Assembly (NCBI GenBank): GCA_003695135.1
Contig: RFIR01000231.1
Location: 1-6,911, forward strand
Length of the DNA stretch: 6,911 nucleotides
DNA from: Alphaproteobacteria bacterium
GTDB lineage: Bacteria > Pseudomonadota > Alphaproteobacteria > Rhodobacterales > Rhodobacteraceae
Reading direction: 5' to 3'
Shown: piece by piece, positions 5,771-6,911 of the stretch
How positions within the stretch are numbered: position 1 is the stretch's first letter
How the letters are laid out: each line of letters starts with the position of its first letter
Notes under the pieces: generated by a model
What the model was told of the DNA's origin: nothing
What the model saw: the letters and a program-made list of their open reading frames with translations, nothing else
Databases searched by the model: none
Position numbers and translations under genes: made by a program

Positions 5771-6911
5771 TCAGCCCGCCGCGTCGAGCCCGGTGGCCAC
5801 CGCGTCGACGACCTTGCCGATCTCCTCTTCGTCGATCACCAGCGGCGGCGCGATCAGAAGCACGTTGCAGCGGCCCGGGATGGTGTTGCCGTTGCGCCCG
5901 ATCAGTACGCCGGTCTCGCCAGCGGCGGCGATCACCTTGTTCATCTCCGCATCGCCAAGCGGCGTGCGCGCCTCGCGATCGGACACCAGCTCGATACCGG
6001 TCAACAGGCCGCGGCCGCGGATCTCGCCCAGCCGCGGATGGTTGCCGATGCGCGCGGCCAGCCGGTCGCGGAATAGGTTGCCCATGCTGGCGGAGTTGCC
6101 GACCAGCCCCTCTCGCTCGATGATCTCGATGTTCTTCAGCGCCACCGCGCAGGCCACGGTGTGCCCGCCATAGGTGTTGACCTGACGGAAGTGATCCATG
6201 GGGGCGGTGCCGAGGAAGCGCTCGAACACATCGGCCCGCGCCACGGTGGCGGCGATCGGCATGTAGCCGCTGGCAAGCCCCTTGGCGAAGGTGACGATGT
6301 CGGCCTGCACGCCCCAGTGCTGCTGGCCGAACATCTCGCCGGTGCGGCCGAAGCCCGAGACCACCTCGTCGAGAATCAGCAGCACGCCGTGCCGGTCGCA
6401 GATCTCGCGCACGGCCGGCAGATAGTTGTCGGGCGGCACCAGCACCCCGCCGCCGGAGATGATCGGCTCCATGATCACCGCCGCCACGCTTTCGGCGCCT
6501 TCATGGATGATGGTCTCTTCCAGTTCCTCGGCCATCGCCGCGCCGTGTTCCTCGATGCTCAGCTTGGGATGGCGGCGATAGGGATAGGGCGGCATGACGT
6601 GCAGGAAGCCCACCGCGCCGGGCTCATAGCCCAGCTTGCGTTCGGCCTGGCCGGTGGCGGTCATGGTCCCCAGCGTGTTGCCGTGATAGGCGCGGTAGCG
6701 CGCGATGATCTTGTAGCGCCGCTCGCCCGCCTTGCCGCTTTGCAGATGGTACTGGCGGGCGATCTTGAAGGCGGTCTCGTTCGCCTCCGAGCCGCTGGCC
6801 GAGAAATAGACATGGGCTTCGTAGCCCAGAAGCGACTGCAGCTTCTCGGCCAGCCCCACCACCGGCGGCGCGGTCATCACCGGGGCGAGGTAGTTGAGAT
6901 CGCGCATCTGC
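5771..6911 (-). CDS. Class III (omega) aminotransferase, N-terminus cut by window edge
   Basis: A PLP-dependent fold-type I aminotransferase that moves the amino group of an omega-amine or omega-amino acid to pyruvate or 2-oxoglutarate. Counting from the methionine at 6907, landmarks are SGSEANE (38-44, cofactor phosphate loop), YHG (74-76), EPIISGGG (147-154), LILDEVVSGFGRTG (177-190, with D180 contacting the PLP ring nitrogen), TFAKGLASG (206-214, Schiff-base lysine K209) and NTYGGHT (244-250). The frame stays open to the window edge, and the family is normally about 450 residues. The M at 6907 is therefore internal, and roughly 60-80 N-terminal residues are missing. The C-terminal IPGRCNVLLIAPPLVI resembles taurine-pyruvate and beta-alanine-pyruvate aminotransferases. 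A 4-aminobutyrate, putrescine or beta-alanine substrate would suit the neighbouring ureohydrolase. It is convergent with the amidase gene, the two stop codons being 7 bp apart. Confidence 0.9.
   Translation of the reverse strand, partial: QMRDLNYLAPVMTAPPVVGLAEKLQSLLGYEAHVYFSASGSEANETAFKIARQYHLQSGKAGERRYKIIARYRAYHGNTLGTMTATGQAERKLGYEPGAVGFLHVMPPYPYRRHPKLSIEEHGAAMAEELEETIIHEGAESVAAVIMEPIISGGGVLVPPDNYLPAVREICDRHGVLLILDEVVSGFGRTGEMFGQQHWGVQADIVTFAKGLASGYMPIAATVARADVFERFLGTAPMDHFRQVNTYGGHTVACAVALKNIEIIEREGLVGNSASMGNLFRDRLAARIGNHPRLGEIRGRGLLTGIELVSDREARTPLGDAEMNKVIAAAGETGVLIGRNGNTIPGRCNVLLIAPPLVIDEEEIGKVVDAVATGLDAAG

Noticed and set aside
5771..6907. Treating the methionine at 6907 as the true start of the aminotransferase
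   Set aside because: The frame remains open to the window edge, and the N-terminal region normal for class III aminotransferases is missing, so the gene is truncated by the window.

Overview
The window looks like chromosomal DNA of a high-GC alphaproteobacterium, most likely a member of the Rhodobacteraceae/Paracoccaceae. This is inferred from the strong GC bias at third codon positions, the style of the proteins, and an orphan RTX-type secreted protein next to amino-acid catabolism genes. No RNA gene, insertion sequence, CRISPR array or integrase is visible. There are five protein-coding loci; the two at the window edges are incomplete.

Left block (1-1470, minus strand): a complete 12-helix MFS transporter (232-1470) is followed after 4 bp by the start of a DUF4336-type protein (1-227), which runs off the window. 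The two look co-transcribed; their substrate and function are not known.

Divergent intergenic region (1471-1716): this AT-richer stretch holds several short, mostly perfect inverted repeats, a weak sigma70-like promoter for the plus strand, and a small hairpin covering the ribosome binding site of the next gene.

Middle (1717-3771, plus strand): a 684-residue modular secreted protein. It has an N-terminal domain of seven roughly 50-residue repeats, read here as a seven-bladed beta-propeller. This is followed by about 20 glycine/aspartate-rich RTX calcium-binding nonapeptides and a serralysin-type C-terminal domain ending in DFSF, the usual type I secretion signal arrangement. No type I exporter is encoded here. 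A strong GC hairpin follows the gene (3791-3819).

Right block (3897-6911): a plus-strand pair, a ureohydrolase of the agmatinase/guanidinobutyrase family (345 aa) and a nitrilase-superfamily amidase (263 aa), converges 7 bp from a minus-strand class III aminotransferase whose N-terminus is cut by the window edge. Together the three enzymes fit catabolism of arginine-derived guanidino compounds. One reading is the arginine 2-monooxygenase route: the amidase hydrolyses 4-guanidinobutyramide to 4-guanidinobutyrate, the ureohydrolase releases urea to give 4-aminobutyrate, and the aminotransferase removes the amino group. Agmatine/putrescine and guanidinopropionate/beta-alanine versions are also possible. 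The assignment is inferred from family and gene order.

The most unusual locus is the propeller-RTX protein with its dyad-rich upstream region. I see no convincing evidence of a wholly new multi-gene system.
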